Assembly (NCBI GenBank): GCA_030533085.1
Contig: JAUNJZ010000004.1
Span: 1 to 64,000, forward strand
DNA: 64,000 nt
Direction of reading: 5' to 3'
Source: Synergistaceae bacterium
Lineage (GTDB): Bacteria > Synergistota > Synergistia > Synergistales > Synergistaceae
Both the position numbers and the translations under genes were made by a program. Below the pieces are notes generated by a model that saw only the letters and a program-made list of their open reading frames with translations, was not told the DNA's origin and searched no databases. Positions 34,143 to 42,800 of this stretch are shown in pieces (position 1 is the first letter of the stretch; each line of letters begins with the position of its first letter).

Positions 34143-34989
34143 CCCACCAGTCTCCCTTTACGAGCTCGTCGGCGGCCTCCATCTTCGCGTCGGCCAGCGC
34201 TTTGAGGAACACAGGCTTTTCCGTCTCAAGCATACCGGAGAATATCGCCGTTCCATCTCTCCCTATAACGGCTGGAACCTCCGCCACCATAGTCGTAAGC
34301 GGGTCAAGCAGAATATTCGCGGTGAGAATGTCGGCGCTTCGGCCAAAGTCCTTCAGAAGATCGCCTGTCGCAAGCTCGCTCTTTTCCGCGTCAAGGCCGT
34401 TCAGCTCAAAATTCTTGCGAACCTCTTCTATAACGGCGGGGTCGATATCGCGGGCATAGACCATCGACGCCCCCAGCTTCAGCGCCCCTATCGCGAGAAT
34501 GCCGGAGCCTGTGCCGATATCGGCCGCGACGTCTCCCTCTTTGATATATTTTTCCAGCAGCTCAAGGGCTATCTGAGTGCTTTCATGATATCCGGTGCCA
34601 AAGGCGCTGCCCGGATTGATGTAGAGCGCCGTCTTTCCCTCCGGCTCCGTTCCCTTATGCCACGGCGCGAGAACGACAAGGCCGCGTCCGACCGGAAGCG
34701 GCGGAAAGGCGTCCTGCGCGGCGACATGCCACGGCTGGTTTTCTATCCTGCCCCAATCCTCTATCGTCACTCCTGGAAACTCTCTCATCGCGGCAAGCAG
34801 CTTGTTCTTCCAGTAAGAAAGCTCCTCGCCGCTTCTGTAATACATGCGAAGCCTGCATCCGCCGTCAGGCAGCTCCTGCAGCTCCGTCCCAATACTTTCC
34901 GATATGTCGGCGAGTGAGAAAAGGTTGTCCTCCTGCCCCGCTTCAGCGTTTATCGTTATATACCACCAATAGCCGTCGTTCACGCTCAT
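34117..34989 (-). CDS. prmA: Ribosomal protein L11 methyltransferase
   Basis: A 290-residue class I SAM methyltransferase that trimethylates ribosomal protein L11. The N-terminal domain begins GYWWYITINAEAGQEDN; the catalytic domain has the NPGSAFGTGYHESTQIALE motif, the SAM motif AADIGTGSGILAIGALKLGA and the post-I acidic motif YARDIDPAVIEEVRKN, and TANILLDPL. AAGGAGG lies nine bases before the ATG at 34989; the frame extending to 35112 is not needed. First gene of a two-gene unit with rsmE. Confidence 0.92.
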   Translation of the reverse strand: MSVNDGYWWYITINAEAGQEDNLFSLADISESIGTELQELPDGGCRLRMYYRSGEELSYWKNKLLAAMREFPGVTIEDWGRIENQPWHVAAQDAFPPLPVGRGLVVLAPWHKGTEPEGKTALYINPGSAFGTGYHESTQIALELLEKYIKEGDVAADIGTGSGILAIGALKLGASMVYARDIDPAVIEEVRKNFELNGLDAEKSELATGDLLKDFGRSADILTANILLDPLTTMVAEVPAVIGRDGTAIFSGMLETEKPVFLKALADAKMEAADELVKGDWWGVAAKVKA

Positions 34990-35112
34990 ACCGTAACCCC
35001 TCCTTACGTCGCAATATGGATATTGTACCCCAATATGACGGCCAGCGGCAGGGATTATCAACGAGATGAAGACACAGGCAAAAGAAATTTCCCCGCTCCC
35101 AGCAAAAAGCAT

Positions 35113-35145
35113 AAAAAACAGACGCCGGCTGTTTGCCGCGTCTGT
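35113..35145 (-). terminator. Intrinsic terminator after the secreted protein gene
   Basis: An eight-pair stem ACAGACGC/GCGTCTGT, extended by GGC/GCC, followed by six T on the minus strand. Confidence 0.85.
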
Positions 35146-35177
35146 CGAAAAGGTATTCGGACGATAAAGCGCCCGTA

Positions 35178-35861
35178 TCAGTAGGGCATCTTCATCTCCT
35201 GATAGCCGGAGGGTACCTTAAAGAGCGCGTCGTCCACCTTCGCGCCGTATTCCAGGATTTCTATAAGCTTGTCTGACATCGCGCTGTTGAGCCAGTACTT
35301 CCACTCGTCGGTCATCACGTTGAAATAGAAGCTCTGAGGCTCGCTGTCCTTCTCGATCAGCTTGTCATAGTCGTAAATTTTGCCGCCTATATCCTCGCTG
35401 CCGGCGCTGTAGCTCGGGGCGGAGCTTTTAGCTTCCTCGCCCCCCTCCGTCGGTTCGCCGAATACCGGCAGCTTTATCGGAGAATCCTTCATCTTCATAT
35501 ACATCTTGTCGCCGTGCATTATCAATGTGTGAGAATGATCGCCGGCATCGCTTATCACGCTCATGTGCTGCGCCTTTGACTCCATCTCCAAAAAGGTTAT
35601 ATTTCCCTTCATTGCCAGCGTACAGAGAGTCATGAGCTTTTCTCCGTCCATATCCATCTCCGCCCTGTACTTTAGAAAGACGGGATGCTTCGTCTTATTG
35701 AGGACGTCAAAGATAATGTGCCGCGCCCGCTCTCCGACCTTCGGCGGATCCTTCTCGTCGTAGACTTTGGCCGACGCGCCGACAGACATAAACGAGACTG
35801 TCATAAGCATGACGGCGGCAGCCGCCATAAATTTGCGCCGTATATGCCCCGCAAATATCAT
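35178..35861 (-). CDS. Secreted protein of unknown function (227 aa, DUF4412-like)
   Basis: The signal peptide is RRKFMAAAAVMLMTVSFMSV with cleavage near ASA (residue ~31). The mature protein is Met- and Lys-rich with alternating beta strands (MSVISDAGDHSHTLIMHGDK, MYMKMKDSPIKLPVF), a linker of Gly, Glu and Ser, and ends KVPSGYQEMKMPY. This beta-sheet pattern and the VPSGY ending resemble periplasmic DUF4412/LolA-like proteins, which is a tentative comparison. AGGGG lies eight bases before the ATG. It is monocistronic, with an extended -10 element upstream and a terminator downstream. Confidence 0.65.
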   Translation of the reverse strand: MIFAGHIRRKFMAAAAVMLMTVSFMSVGASAKVYDEKDPPKVGERARHIIFDVLNKTKHPVFLKYRAEMDMDGEKLMTLCTLAMKGNITFLEMESKAQHMSVISDAGDHSHTLIMHGDKMYMKMKDSPIKLPVFGEPTEGGEEAKSSAPSYSAGSEDIGGKIYDYDKLIEKDSEPQSFYFNVMTDEWKYWLNSAMSDKLIEILEYGAKVDDALFKVPSGYQEMKMPY

Positions 35862-35904
35862 TTACCTTACCCCTTTCACAAAATAGTCAATAACTCATGT
35901 CAAC

Positions 35905-35913
35905 AGTATATCA
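35905..35913 (-). promoter_or_regulatory. Extended -10 promoter element
   Basis: On the minus strand TGATATACT combines a TG extension with a TATACT -10, about 45 bases before the start of the secreted protein gene. The -35 is poor (GAGACA at best). The remaining ~350 bases up to 36262 are AT-rich and show no other element I can support. Confidence 0.4.
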
Positions 35914-36262
35914 TGCTGAATCAGAAAATGTCTCAAACAAAAATAGCTTTCGCGGGCAAGAGCTGTAAAAAACGGCCAAAGGGAAAATTGCCGCTGTATC
36001 TGCTTTACGATGCATATTTTTGTACATGGCCCTATGATATATTTTTACTGTCCTTCTATGATGCGGAGTAACAGCTGAGCCTCCCGCCTCTGACATGTCC
36101 GCGCACCATGACAATTAAATATTTGCCTGCAAATAAATCAAAAAACCTTGAGCTTGACATAAGCCTCCCCCTCCGCTTTTTCGAAGCAGCTGAAATTAAG
36201 TATTTTTGCGTACGGAAAGTTTTATTTGATTAATCATTATTGGCCTGTACCGGAGGTTGCTC

Positions 36263-38173
36263 ATGAATGAATCTGTAGAATTTTATCTTATTGAAACAAA
36301 GGCTCTTACGGAGGAAGAGATTAGCTACTACGCTGAAAAGGCGGGGGTCATCTACGGATGCAGCCGCTATAACAGAGAGCTGCTCATGCCATATTACGGC
36401 GCGGAGGCTAAAGACAAAAGCTGCTTCGTATGTATTAAGCAGGAGGATGACGATGACACTGACGAACATACTATAAACAATACTGTGCAAGAACTTAAAG
36501 CGTTTTTCGGCAGAGACGCGGTCGTTACAAAGGCCGATTATTTATCTTTCCAGGACGACCCGCAGATACGTAACGCCCAAAGGACATTATCGTTCCCAAC
36601 ACCGCGCGGCCGCAGAAGATTCCGCTGGCACAAAAAGACGGTTGATGATGTTCTTGCAAAAGTGAACGCCTTAACCGGTTTTGAAGAATTCAAATCCGGT
36701 CTTGAAAGGCTGAGGATATACATAGAAAACACCAAGAGCTGGAAAAAGCGCCCAAAATACAATGTCGTCATCGTTGACGACACGAAAGGTGACGTAACGC
36801 CTTTTGTGGACGCCGTCTATGATCTTTACCTGTCAAGCGGCGTCATCCTCGCTCCTGAGTTCATCTCAGGCTGTCTTGAAGAAGCAAGCGGAACCGTGGT
36901 TGATTCAGCGTTTTTTTACTCTATAGTTGAAAACTGGGGCTGCGGCGCATTCGGCAGATTCCGATCTCGGACGCCGCAAAGCAGCCAGCTCCGGGAAATC
37001 TCAAAGCGCAGCTCGGTATATATCACATCCACGAGCGCCGAGTCGTATGAGTTTCTGAAAGACGACTCAGATTTTGCATCTTTTTTCCCATTTGCTCTTT
37101 ATGTCAAGGAACCTGCCGCGAAAGAAAAGCTGGCGTACCTTCAAAAGGAGGCGGCCGAATTTGGTTTCAGCGTACAGGCGGCAGAGAATGCCGAGAAAGT
37201 ATTGGCATCGTATCCTATAACGAAAATCAAGACCGCCGTCTCCTTGGCGGCGTATAAAAGACTATCTGAAATCCCGAGCGGCAATACGCTGAGCTTTGAC
37301 GAGATAATAAAGCTGAAGCCCAACGCGTGTCAAGGCGCCGGTAATGACAGAAAGAGCGCGCAAGAGGAGCTGGACGAGCTTGTGGGGCTTGACAGCGTGA
37401 AAAAACGCGTGCGGGAGATAATCGCCTTTGCAAAAGCAAGAGGCACTGATGCGCTGCCTACCCTGCACATGGTTTTCAAAGGAAATCCCGGCACGGGCAA
37501 AAGCACCGCGGCAAGGATAATCGGAAGAATTTTCGCAGAGTCAGGGCTGCTCAAAGATGAAGGGAAGTTTATAGAGGCTGACAGGAACAAGCTTGTATCC
37601 GTCTATCTCGGAGGAACAGCGGAAAGGACTCACAGCGTAGTGGAAGAAGCGCTCGGCGGAATCCTGTTCATAGACGAAGCATATTCGTTATACGCCGGGG
37701 ACAGACGCGATTATGGCAGCGAGGCGATCGCGACGCTCGTAAAAATGATGGAAGACCACAGGAAAGAATTTGTCTGTATACTCGCCGGATATACAAAAGA
37801 AATGGACAGTATGCTCAACATGAACCCGGGGCTTCGCGGAAGGGTGCAGTTCTATCTGGACTTTGAGGATTACAACGCGCGCGAAATGACACAGATATTC
37901 GAAAAGATGTGCTCCGAAAATTCATACGTCATTGAAGAGAGGGCGCGGGCACGTCTCAATAATGAATTTGAGAAGATATATAAAAACCGAAACAGCAACT
38001 TTGCAAACGGCCGCACAGTCAGGAACATTTTTGAGCGCGTAAAGATGAAGCAGGCTCTGCGCATCAGCGATTCAGACATTATTGCTGAAAGGGACATCGC
38101 AGATGCACTTGAGGAAAGAGACATAGTAAGACAGCTTTTCGAAGCCGACAGAAAACAGGCGATTGGATTTTGA
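36263..38173 (+). CDS. CbxX/SpoVK-type AAA+ ATPase with a degenerate first AAA domain
   Basis: A 636-residue protein. Residues 1-~110 are an unrecognised, acidic region. Residues ~120-330 look like a first AAA domain that has lost its Walker A (VVIVDDTKGDVTPFVDAVYD stands where the P-loop should be). Residues ~360-636 form an active CbxX-type AAA+ domain: ELVGLDSVKKRVREIIAFAK, Walker A FKGNPGTGKST (G407 onward), Walker B ILFIDEAYSLY (~468-477), sensor LAGYTKEMD and arginine finger NPGLRGR. GGAGG lies six bases before the ATG. Base composition is more AT-rich than its neighbours. The gene is followed by a WYL regulator. Relatives work in sporulation, type VII secretion and rubisco activation; function here is unknown. 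Confidence 0.85.
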   Translation: MNESVEFYLIETKALTEEEISYYAEKAGVIYGCSRYNRELLMPYYGAEAKDKSCFVCIKQEDDDDTDEHTINNTVQELKAFFGRDAVVTKADYLSFQDDPQIRNAQRTLSFPTPRGRRRFRWHKKTVDDVLAKVNALTGFEEFKSGLERLRIYIENTKSWKKRPKYNVVIVDDTKGDVTPFVDAVYDLYLSSGVILAPEFISGCLEEASGTVVDSAFFYSIVENWGCGAFGRFRSRTPQSSQLREISKRSSVYITSTSAESYEFLKDDSDFASFFPFALYVKEPAAKEKLAYLQKEAAEFGFSVQAAENAEKVLASYPITKIKTAVSLAAYKRLSEIPSGNTLSFDEIIKLKPNACQGAGNDRKSAQEELDELVGLDSVKKRVREIIAFAKARGTDALPTLHMVFKGNPGTGKSTAARIIGRIFAESGLLKDEGKFIEADRNKLVSVYLGGTAERTHSVVEEALGGILFIDEAYSLYAGDRRDYGSEAIATLVKMMEDHRKEFVCILAGYTKEMDSMLNMNPGLRGRVQFYLDFEDYNAREMTQIFEKMCSENSYVIEERARARLNNEFEKIYKNRNSNFANGRTVRNIFERVKMKQALRISDSDIIAERDIADALEERDIVRQLFEADRKQAIGF

Positions 38174-38295
38174 GCAGGCGTATACGAATCCAAAAGCAAC
38201 ATTTGAGATAAAGGGCGGACTTCAATCATTTGCGGAGGCAGGCTCCCAGGAGAGAATGAAAGAGCCGCGTCGTGGATTAATATCCTAGTTGATGT

Positions 38296-38312
38296 TATAA
38301 TTGTTTAAACAA
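38296..38312 (+). promoter_or_regulatory. -10 element with overlapping 12-base palindrome upstream of the WYL regulator
   Basis: TATAAT at 38296-38301 runs directly into TTGTTTAAACAA (38301-38312), a perfect palindrome located 17 bases before the WYL gene. The palindrome would cover the transcription start and is a good candidate operator, perhaps for autoregulation. Confidence 0.5.
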
Positions 38313-38328
38313 GCAAAATAAAGGCGGG

Positions 38329-39324
38329 ATGGAAATGTATACTAACAAAGCGAACGCCATCTGTCTCCTGAACGTTCTCCGTGAATTTTCCGATGAGAGC
38401 CACATCATGCCAATGCGCGAGATATTGGCAAAAATGGCCTCTCTGTATGACGTGACCCCCGACAGACGCACCGTATACAGCGCTATCGACACGCTTGCAT
38501 CGATGGGCTTCGACATATCCTCCCCCTGCGACAACAACAAAGGCTACTATCTGAGAAGCCGCGAGATCAGCAGGGAGGAAGCGCGGCTTCTCATGGACGC
38601 GGTTTATTCATTTCCCTTTATTTCCCAAAAGGAGACAGCCTCGCTGATTAAAAAGCTCCAGCAGCCGCTGAGCGTCTATGACCGAAAAAAATACAAACAT
38701 CTCTCCATTGTCCGCGAAGATAAAAAGAGCCAGAACAGAGAAGTATTCCGCAACATTGACCTGCTGGACAGTGCGATATCCGACAAGGTGAAGGTAAGCT
38801 TTTCCTATCTCAGATATGACGTCGACAAGGCGCTGAAGCCAAGGCGCAAGGAAAAATACACTGTCAACCCGTACGGCATGATCTACACAAACGAACACTA
38901 TTACCTCATCTGCATAATGAGCGGCATGGAAAAGACAAGCCTCTACAGGATAGACCGAATGGCGGAGCTTGCCGCTTCCGAAGAACAAATCGACCAGCCG
39001 CCGCACGGCTTCGATTACAGGCGGGAAGTAAAAGACGCTTCATATGCCCATGCCGGAAAGCCGGAGCTGATATCCATGCGCTGTTCAAGACAGATACTAA
39101 GCGATGTGATAGACAGATTCGGAACAGGGATCTGGGTAAAGGAGCAGGACGAAGAGACGATTCGCGTCCGCTTTACGGCCCCGCCGCGCGGCGTGAAATA
39201 TTGGGCGCTCCAGTATATCGAGCACGTGGAGATAGTGGAGCCGGAATGGCTGAGAAATGAGGTGATAAGGGCGATCTCAAAAAACCGTTACGGCAGCAGG
39301 CGAAGGGACGGCGCGGGGAGTTGA
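38329..39324 (+). CDS. WYL-domain transcriptional regulator
   Basis: A 331-residue regulator. The N-terminal winged helix (residues ~8-75) contains LLNVLREFSDESHIMPMREI and VTPDRRTVYSAIDTLASMGF; the WYL domain (~145-220) includes VKVSFSYLRYDVDKALKPRR, YTVNPYGMIYTNEHYYLICI and LYRIDRM; the C-terminal WCX extension ends with VEIVEPEWLRNEVIRAI. WYL proteins often sense nucleic-acid-like or nucleotide ligands and control defence or stress genes. It follows the AAA+ gene at 155 bases and may regulate that module. The composition is intermediate between the AAA+ gene and the chromosome. Confidence 0.88.
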   Translation: MEMYTNKANAICLLNVLREFSDESHIMPMREILAKMASLYDVTPDRRTVYSAIDTLASMGFDISSPCDNNKGYYLRSREISREEARLLMDAVYSFPFISQKETASLIKKLQQPLSVYDRKKYKHLSIVREDKKSQNREVFRNIDLLDSAISDKVKVSFSYLRYDVDKALKPRRKEKYTVNPYGMIYTNEHYYLICIMSGMEKTSLYRIDRMAELAASEEQIDQPPHGFDYRREVKDASYAHAGKPELISMRCSRQILSDVIDRFGTGIWVKEQDEETIRVRFTAPPRGVKYWALQYIEHVEIVEPEWLRNEVIRAISKNRYGSRRRDGAGS

Positions 39325-39330
39325 AGGTGA

Positions 39331-39367
39331 AAAAAACAGGGCGGCATGGGGTACGTTATGCCGTCCT
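39331..39367. terminator. Terminator shared by the WYL gene and the liv operon
   Basis: A ten-pair stem AGGGCGGCAT/ATGCCGTCCT (one G-T pair; 39338-39347 with 39358-39367). On the minus strand it ends in seven T, making it a proper terminator for the livF side. Confidence 0.75.
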
Positions 39368-39413
39368 GCAACATTATAGAATCACTTTTTAGCCTGCTAT
39401 CGCCTTCTCAGCG

Positions 39414-40145
39414 CTATTTTTTCTTTCCGCCGAGGTAGGCTTCTTCGATCTCCGGGTTGTGGAGCAGGTCGTCCGATTTGCCTTCCATGATTATCGTTCC
39501 GGTCTGGATGACGTAGGCGCGGTGCGAGAGCTGCAGCGCCTTTTTCGCGTTCTGCTCGACTATCAGTATCGTCATTCCGAGCTGTTTGTTGACCGCGGTC
39601 AGCTCTTTGAATATTTCGTTGATGATGATAGGTGCCAGGCCAAGAGACGGTTCGTCAAGCAGGAGCACGCGCGGCTGAGCCATCATGGCGCGGCCGATGG
39701 CGAGCATCTGCTGTTCTCCGCCTGAAAGCGTTCCGGCGTATTGATCTTTGCGTTCCAGCAGCCGCGGGAAGAGGTTGAATACCTCTTCTTTCTGGCGCTC
39801 TATCTGGCTTCTGTCTTTGAGCGGGAAGGCTCCCATATCGAGATTTTCCAGCACGGTAAGCGGAGCGAATACCTTGCGTCCCTCCGGCGACATGCTCACT
39901 CCAGAGGAAACGACCTGGAAGCTCTTCGACGGCAGCGCTTTGCCTTCGAGCAGTATTTCACCGGAGGCGCGCGGCACGCTTCCCATGATGGCGTTCATCA
40001 TCGTCGATTTTCCGGCGCCGTTGGCTCCGATGACCGCGACTATCTCTCCTGAGTAAACGTCGATGGAGGCGCCTTTGAGAGCCTGAATGGCGCCGTAGTT
40101 GACGACGAGGTTTCTGACGGAAAGGATGGGTGTATTATCTGCCAT
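39414..40145 (-). CDS. livF: Branched-chain amino-acid ABC transporter ATPase LivF
   Basis: A 243-residue ATPase of a high-affinity leucine/isoleucine/valine importer. Walker A is VIGANGAGKSTMM (residues ~35-47), the signature LSGGEQQMLAIGRAM and Walker B VLLLDEPSLGLAP. The short NYGAIQALKGASIDV N-terminal strand is typical of LivF. AGGAGG lies nine bases before the ATG at 40145. It is the last gene of livK-livH-livM-livG-livF, four bases after livG. Confidence 0.93.
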   Translation of the reverse strand: MADNTPILSVRNLVVNYGAIQALKGASIDVYSGEIVAVIGANGAGKSTMMNAIMGSVPRASGEILLEGKALPSKSFQVVSSGVSMSPEGRKVFAPLTVLENLDMGAFPLKDRSQIERQKEEVFNLFPRLLERKDQYAGTLSGGEQQMLAIGRAMMAQPRVLLLDEPSLGLAPIIINEIFKELTAVNKQLGMTILIVEQNAKKALQLSHRAYVIQTGTIIMEGKSDDLLHNPEIEEAYLGGKKK

Positions 40146-40149
40146 TGCC

Positions 40150-40917
40150 TTATTCCTCCTCTCCAAGATATGCCTTGAGCACTTCTGGATTGCTCTGTAT
40201 TTCGTCGGGCGTCCCTTCGGCGATCTTCGCTCCGAAGTTCATGCAGACGATGTGCGGGCATATCGCCATCACAACGTCCATGTGGTGCTCTATGAGCAGT
40301 ATCGTCAGCTTGAAGTCCCTGTGGATGTTTGTGATGAGGTCGTTAAGCTGTACCACCTCGTCGGCGTTCATGCCGGCGGCCGGCTCGTCCAGCAGCAGCA
40401 GCTCAGGCTGAAGCGAAATGGCGCGCGCTATTTCCAGGCGGCGCTGCAAACCGTATGGAAGCGTTCCCGCCGCCTGGTTTGCGCGGTCGGCCAGCCCGAC
40501 GCGCTCAAGAAGCTCCATGCTCTCTTTTCGCGTGGCGGCCTCTTTGGCTTTCCAGCGTCCGAGATGCGAGACGGCCTCGAAGAAGCCGTAGGGATAATGC
40601 TGCTGCGCCGCCGTCATTACGTTTTCGAGAACGGTGGAGGCGGCGAAGAGTCTGAGGTTCTGGAATGTGCGCGCTATGCCGAGCGATATGACCTGAAAGG
40701 TTTTGAGTTTATTTATATTTTTTTCTTTAAACTCTATCTCACCGCTCGTCACATCGTAGACGCCTGTGATAAGGTTGAATATCGTGGTCTTGCCGGCTCC
40801 GTTGGGGCCTATGAGCCCGGCAAGCTCACCTTTCTGTATCACAAAGCTCATATCGCGCACGGCCTGAACTCCGCCGAATGCCTTGTTTACATTTTTAAGT
40901 TCAAGTACTGTGCTCAT
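40150..40917 (-). CDS. livG: Branched-chain amino-acid ABC transporter ATPase LivG
   Basis: A 255-residue ATPase partner of LivF. Walker A is [17 protein letters not shown], the signature region [17 protein letters not shown] (the Y-G form typical of LivG), Walker [13 protein letters not shown], and [11 protein letters not shown] after the Q-loop. The ATG at 40917 overlaps the livM stop (TGATG), so the two are translationally coupled. Confidence 0.93.
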   Translation of the reverse strand: MSTVLELKNVNKAFGGVQAVRDMSFVIQKGELAGLIGPNGAGKTTIFNLITGVYDVTSGEIEFKEKNINKLKTFQVISLGIARTFQNLRLFAASTVLENVMTAAQQHYPYGFFEAVSHLGRWKAKEAATRKESMELLERVGLADRANQAAGTLPYGLQRRLEIARAISLQPELLLLDEPAAGMNADEVVQLNDLITNIHRDFKLTILLIEHHMDVVMAICPHIVCMNFGAKIAEGTPDEIQSNPEVLKAYLGEEE

Positions 40918-41801
40918 CAGCGCGCTCCCTCCTCTGCGGCCTCTGATTTCTTGCCGCGTGAAAAGAGTCTCTTTACATATTGTGGCGTAAGTTCGTTTGT
41001 TCCCATTATGCCCTCAGGACGCAGCACCATGACCAGCACCAGCACCAGCCCGTAGATGAGCATGCGGTACTGCGATATCGGACGGAAGAGCTCCGTTACC
41101 AGCGTCAGGATGGTCGTGCCTATCAGGCTTCCGCTCATTGAGCCGAGCCCTCCGAATACGACGACGGAGACAAGCTCCGTTGATTTCGCCATGTCGAACA
41201 TCACGGGCTGGATGAATGACATGTAGCCCGCGAGCAGAGCGCCCGAGACCCCGCAGTAGAAGCCTGAGATGGCGAGGCTGAGGACGCGGAAATGGGCGGT
41301 GTTGAAGCCAAGCAGCGAGGCTGCCACATAGTCGTCGCGGCAGGCTTTGAAGGCGCGTCCGTAGGAGCTGTTCACAAGAAAGAACATCGCCACGGCCAGC
41401 ACGATGAAGAAGCCGACGGCCACAGGCATCGTCGTATAGCCGTCGATGCCGGGATATCCGCGCGCGCCGCGCGTGACGCTGTTCCAGTTTTCAATGATGA
41501 GCCTGATGGCTTCGCCAAGTCCGAGTGAGACGATGGCGTAATAGTCGCCGACCAGCTTCAATGTCGGCAGCCCTATCAGGTAGGCGATGATCATCGCCAG
41601 GATACCGCCAGCCACGATGGCCACGGTAAAGTGAACGCCGTATTCGACGGTCAGGATTGCCGCGGTATAGGCTCCTATCGCCATATAACCGGCGTGGCCG
41701 AGCGTAAAGACGCCGGTGAAGCCGGTGAAGAGAGAGACTCCGAGTGCGGCGACACTGTTGATCGCAAGCAGGGTGATGACGCCAACGGCATAACCTTCCA
41801 T
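40917..41801 (-). CDS. livM: Branched-chain amino-acid permease LivM
   Basis: A 294-residue inner-membrane permease with eight to nine hydrophobic helices. The family motifs are visible: LFTGFTGVFTLGHAGYMAIGAY near the N terminus in parts, SLGLGEAIRLIIENW, and the EAA-like loop NSSYGRAFKACRDDYVAA, LLGFNTAHFR. It pairs with LivH as the membrane channel. The ORF is shorter than the ~350-residue LivM of the second cluster, mainly for lack of an N-terminal helix pair. Confidence 0.9.
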   Translation of the reverse strand: MEGYAVGVITLLAINSVAALGVSLFTGFTGVFTLGHAGYMAIGAYTAAILTVEYGVHFTVAIVAGGILAMIIAYLIGLPTLKLVGDYYAIVSLGLGEAIRLIIENWNSVTRGARGYPGIDGYTTMPVAVGFFIVLAVAMFFLVNSSYGRAFKACRDDYVAASLLGFNTAHFRVLSLAISGFYCGVSGALLAGYMSFIQPVMFDMAKSTELVSVVVFGGLGSMSGSLIGTTILTLVTELFRPISQYRMLIYGLVLVLVMVLRPEGIMGTNELTPQYVKRLFSRGKKSEAAEEGAR

Positions 41802-41814
41802 CAGTATCCCCCTC

Positions 41815-42696
41815 CTATACTTTCTCGCCGACGGATTTTCCGAAGAGCCCCGTCGGGCGCACTATCAATGTGACGATGAGGATTCCGAAGACGACGAGGT
41901 CACGGAACTGGCTGGATATGAATCCCGCCGTCAGCATTTCCGCAAGTCCCAGTATCAGGCTGCCGACGACCGCTCCGGGGAGCGAGCCGAGGCCGCCTAT
42001 GACCGCCGCTACAAAGGCTTTTGTCGTGATCATGCCAAGCTGCGGGTAGAGCGTGTAGCGCACGGAGAGGAATATTCCGCCGACTCCGGCGAGCAGCCCC
42101 GCCACGAAGAAGACGATCGCTATCAGTCTGTTGACGTTGACCCCCATCAGACCGGCCGTCTTCAGGTTGTAGGAGGCCGCGCGGATGGCGAGTCCCCATT
42201 TTGTTTTTACAAGGAATATCTGCAATCCGACGAGGAACACTACCGCCGTGACGAGCGAGAGGATGTCAAAGGCGCTGGTCGTCGCCAGACCGAAGAAATT
42301 TACCGGATTCGTCGGAATTACCGGCGGCAGCGCGCGGAAGCGGCCCCCTACCGTAACGACGAAAATATTCTCGATAACGATGCTCATACCCATCGAGGCG
42401 ATGAGCATATAGAGTGTGATGGGCGTGCGTTCCCTGATGGGGCGATAGGCGAGACGTTCCACAACGATGGCGGAGAGTCCGGCTCCGACCAGCGCCGCTA
42501 TGGAGGCCAGCCAGATATTCATTCCGAGAGTACGGAGCGCGAAATAACAGATGTAACCGCCAATTACAAGAAATCCGCCGTGGGCGAAGTTCGAAAACAG
42601 GAGAACTGAGTAGACGAGCGAATAACCGACCGCGATAAGGGCGTATACCGAACCCAGCGACAGCCCGTTAATAAGCTGCTGAATGAAGGTCTCCAA
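41815..42696 (-). CDS. livH: Branched-chain amino-acid permease LivH
   Basis: A 293-residue permease with eight predicted helices. It begins LETFIQQLINGLSLGSVYAL and carries the family motifs VYSVLLFSNFAHGGFLVIGG and the cytoplasmic loop KWGLAIRAASYNLKTAGLMG, followed by GGLGSLPGAVVGS. I chose the TTG at 42696, which has GAGGTG seven bases upstream; a TTG at 42711 starts just before this ribosome-binding site. A terminator stands between livK and livH. Confidence 0.92.
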   Translation of the reverse strand: METFIQQLINGLSLGSVYALIAVGYSLVYSVLLFSNFAHGGFLVIGGYICYFALRTLGMNIWLASIAALVGAGLSAIVVERLAYRPIRERTPITLYMLIASMGMSIVIENIFVVTVGGRFRALPPVIPTNPVNFFGLATTSAFDILSLVTAVVFLVGLQIFLVKTKWGLAIRAASYNLKTAGLMGVNVNRLIAIVFFVAGLLAGVGGIFLSVRYTLYPQLGMITTKAFVAAVIGGLGSLPGAVVGSLILGLAEMLTAGFISSQFRDLVVFGILIVTLIVRPTGLFGKSVGEKV

Positions 42697-42752
42697 ATTG
42701 CAACACCTCAATCTTTCCTTGCCAGATAAGCAATTTAGCGTATTTTTGAGAG

Positions 42753-42787
42753 AAAAAAGCCCAAGGCTCGGCGAAGAACCTTGGGCT
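42753..42787 (-). terminator. Terminator between livK and livH
   Basis: A nine-pair stem AGCCCAAGG/CCTTGGGCT (42758-42766 with 42779-42787) and six T on the minus strand. Partial read-through would yield more binding protein than permease. Confidence 0.85.
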
Positions 42788-42800
42788 GCCTGTCAGATGT

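Noticed and set aside
34990-35112. N-terminal extension of prmA to 35112
   Set aside because: AAGGAGG stands nine bases before the ATG at 34989, which also matches the family start; the extension contains a hydrophobic stretch not seen in PrmA.
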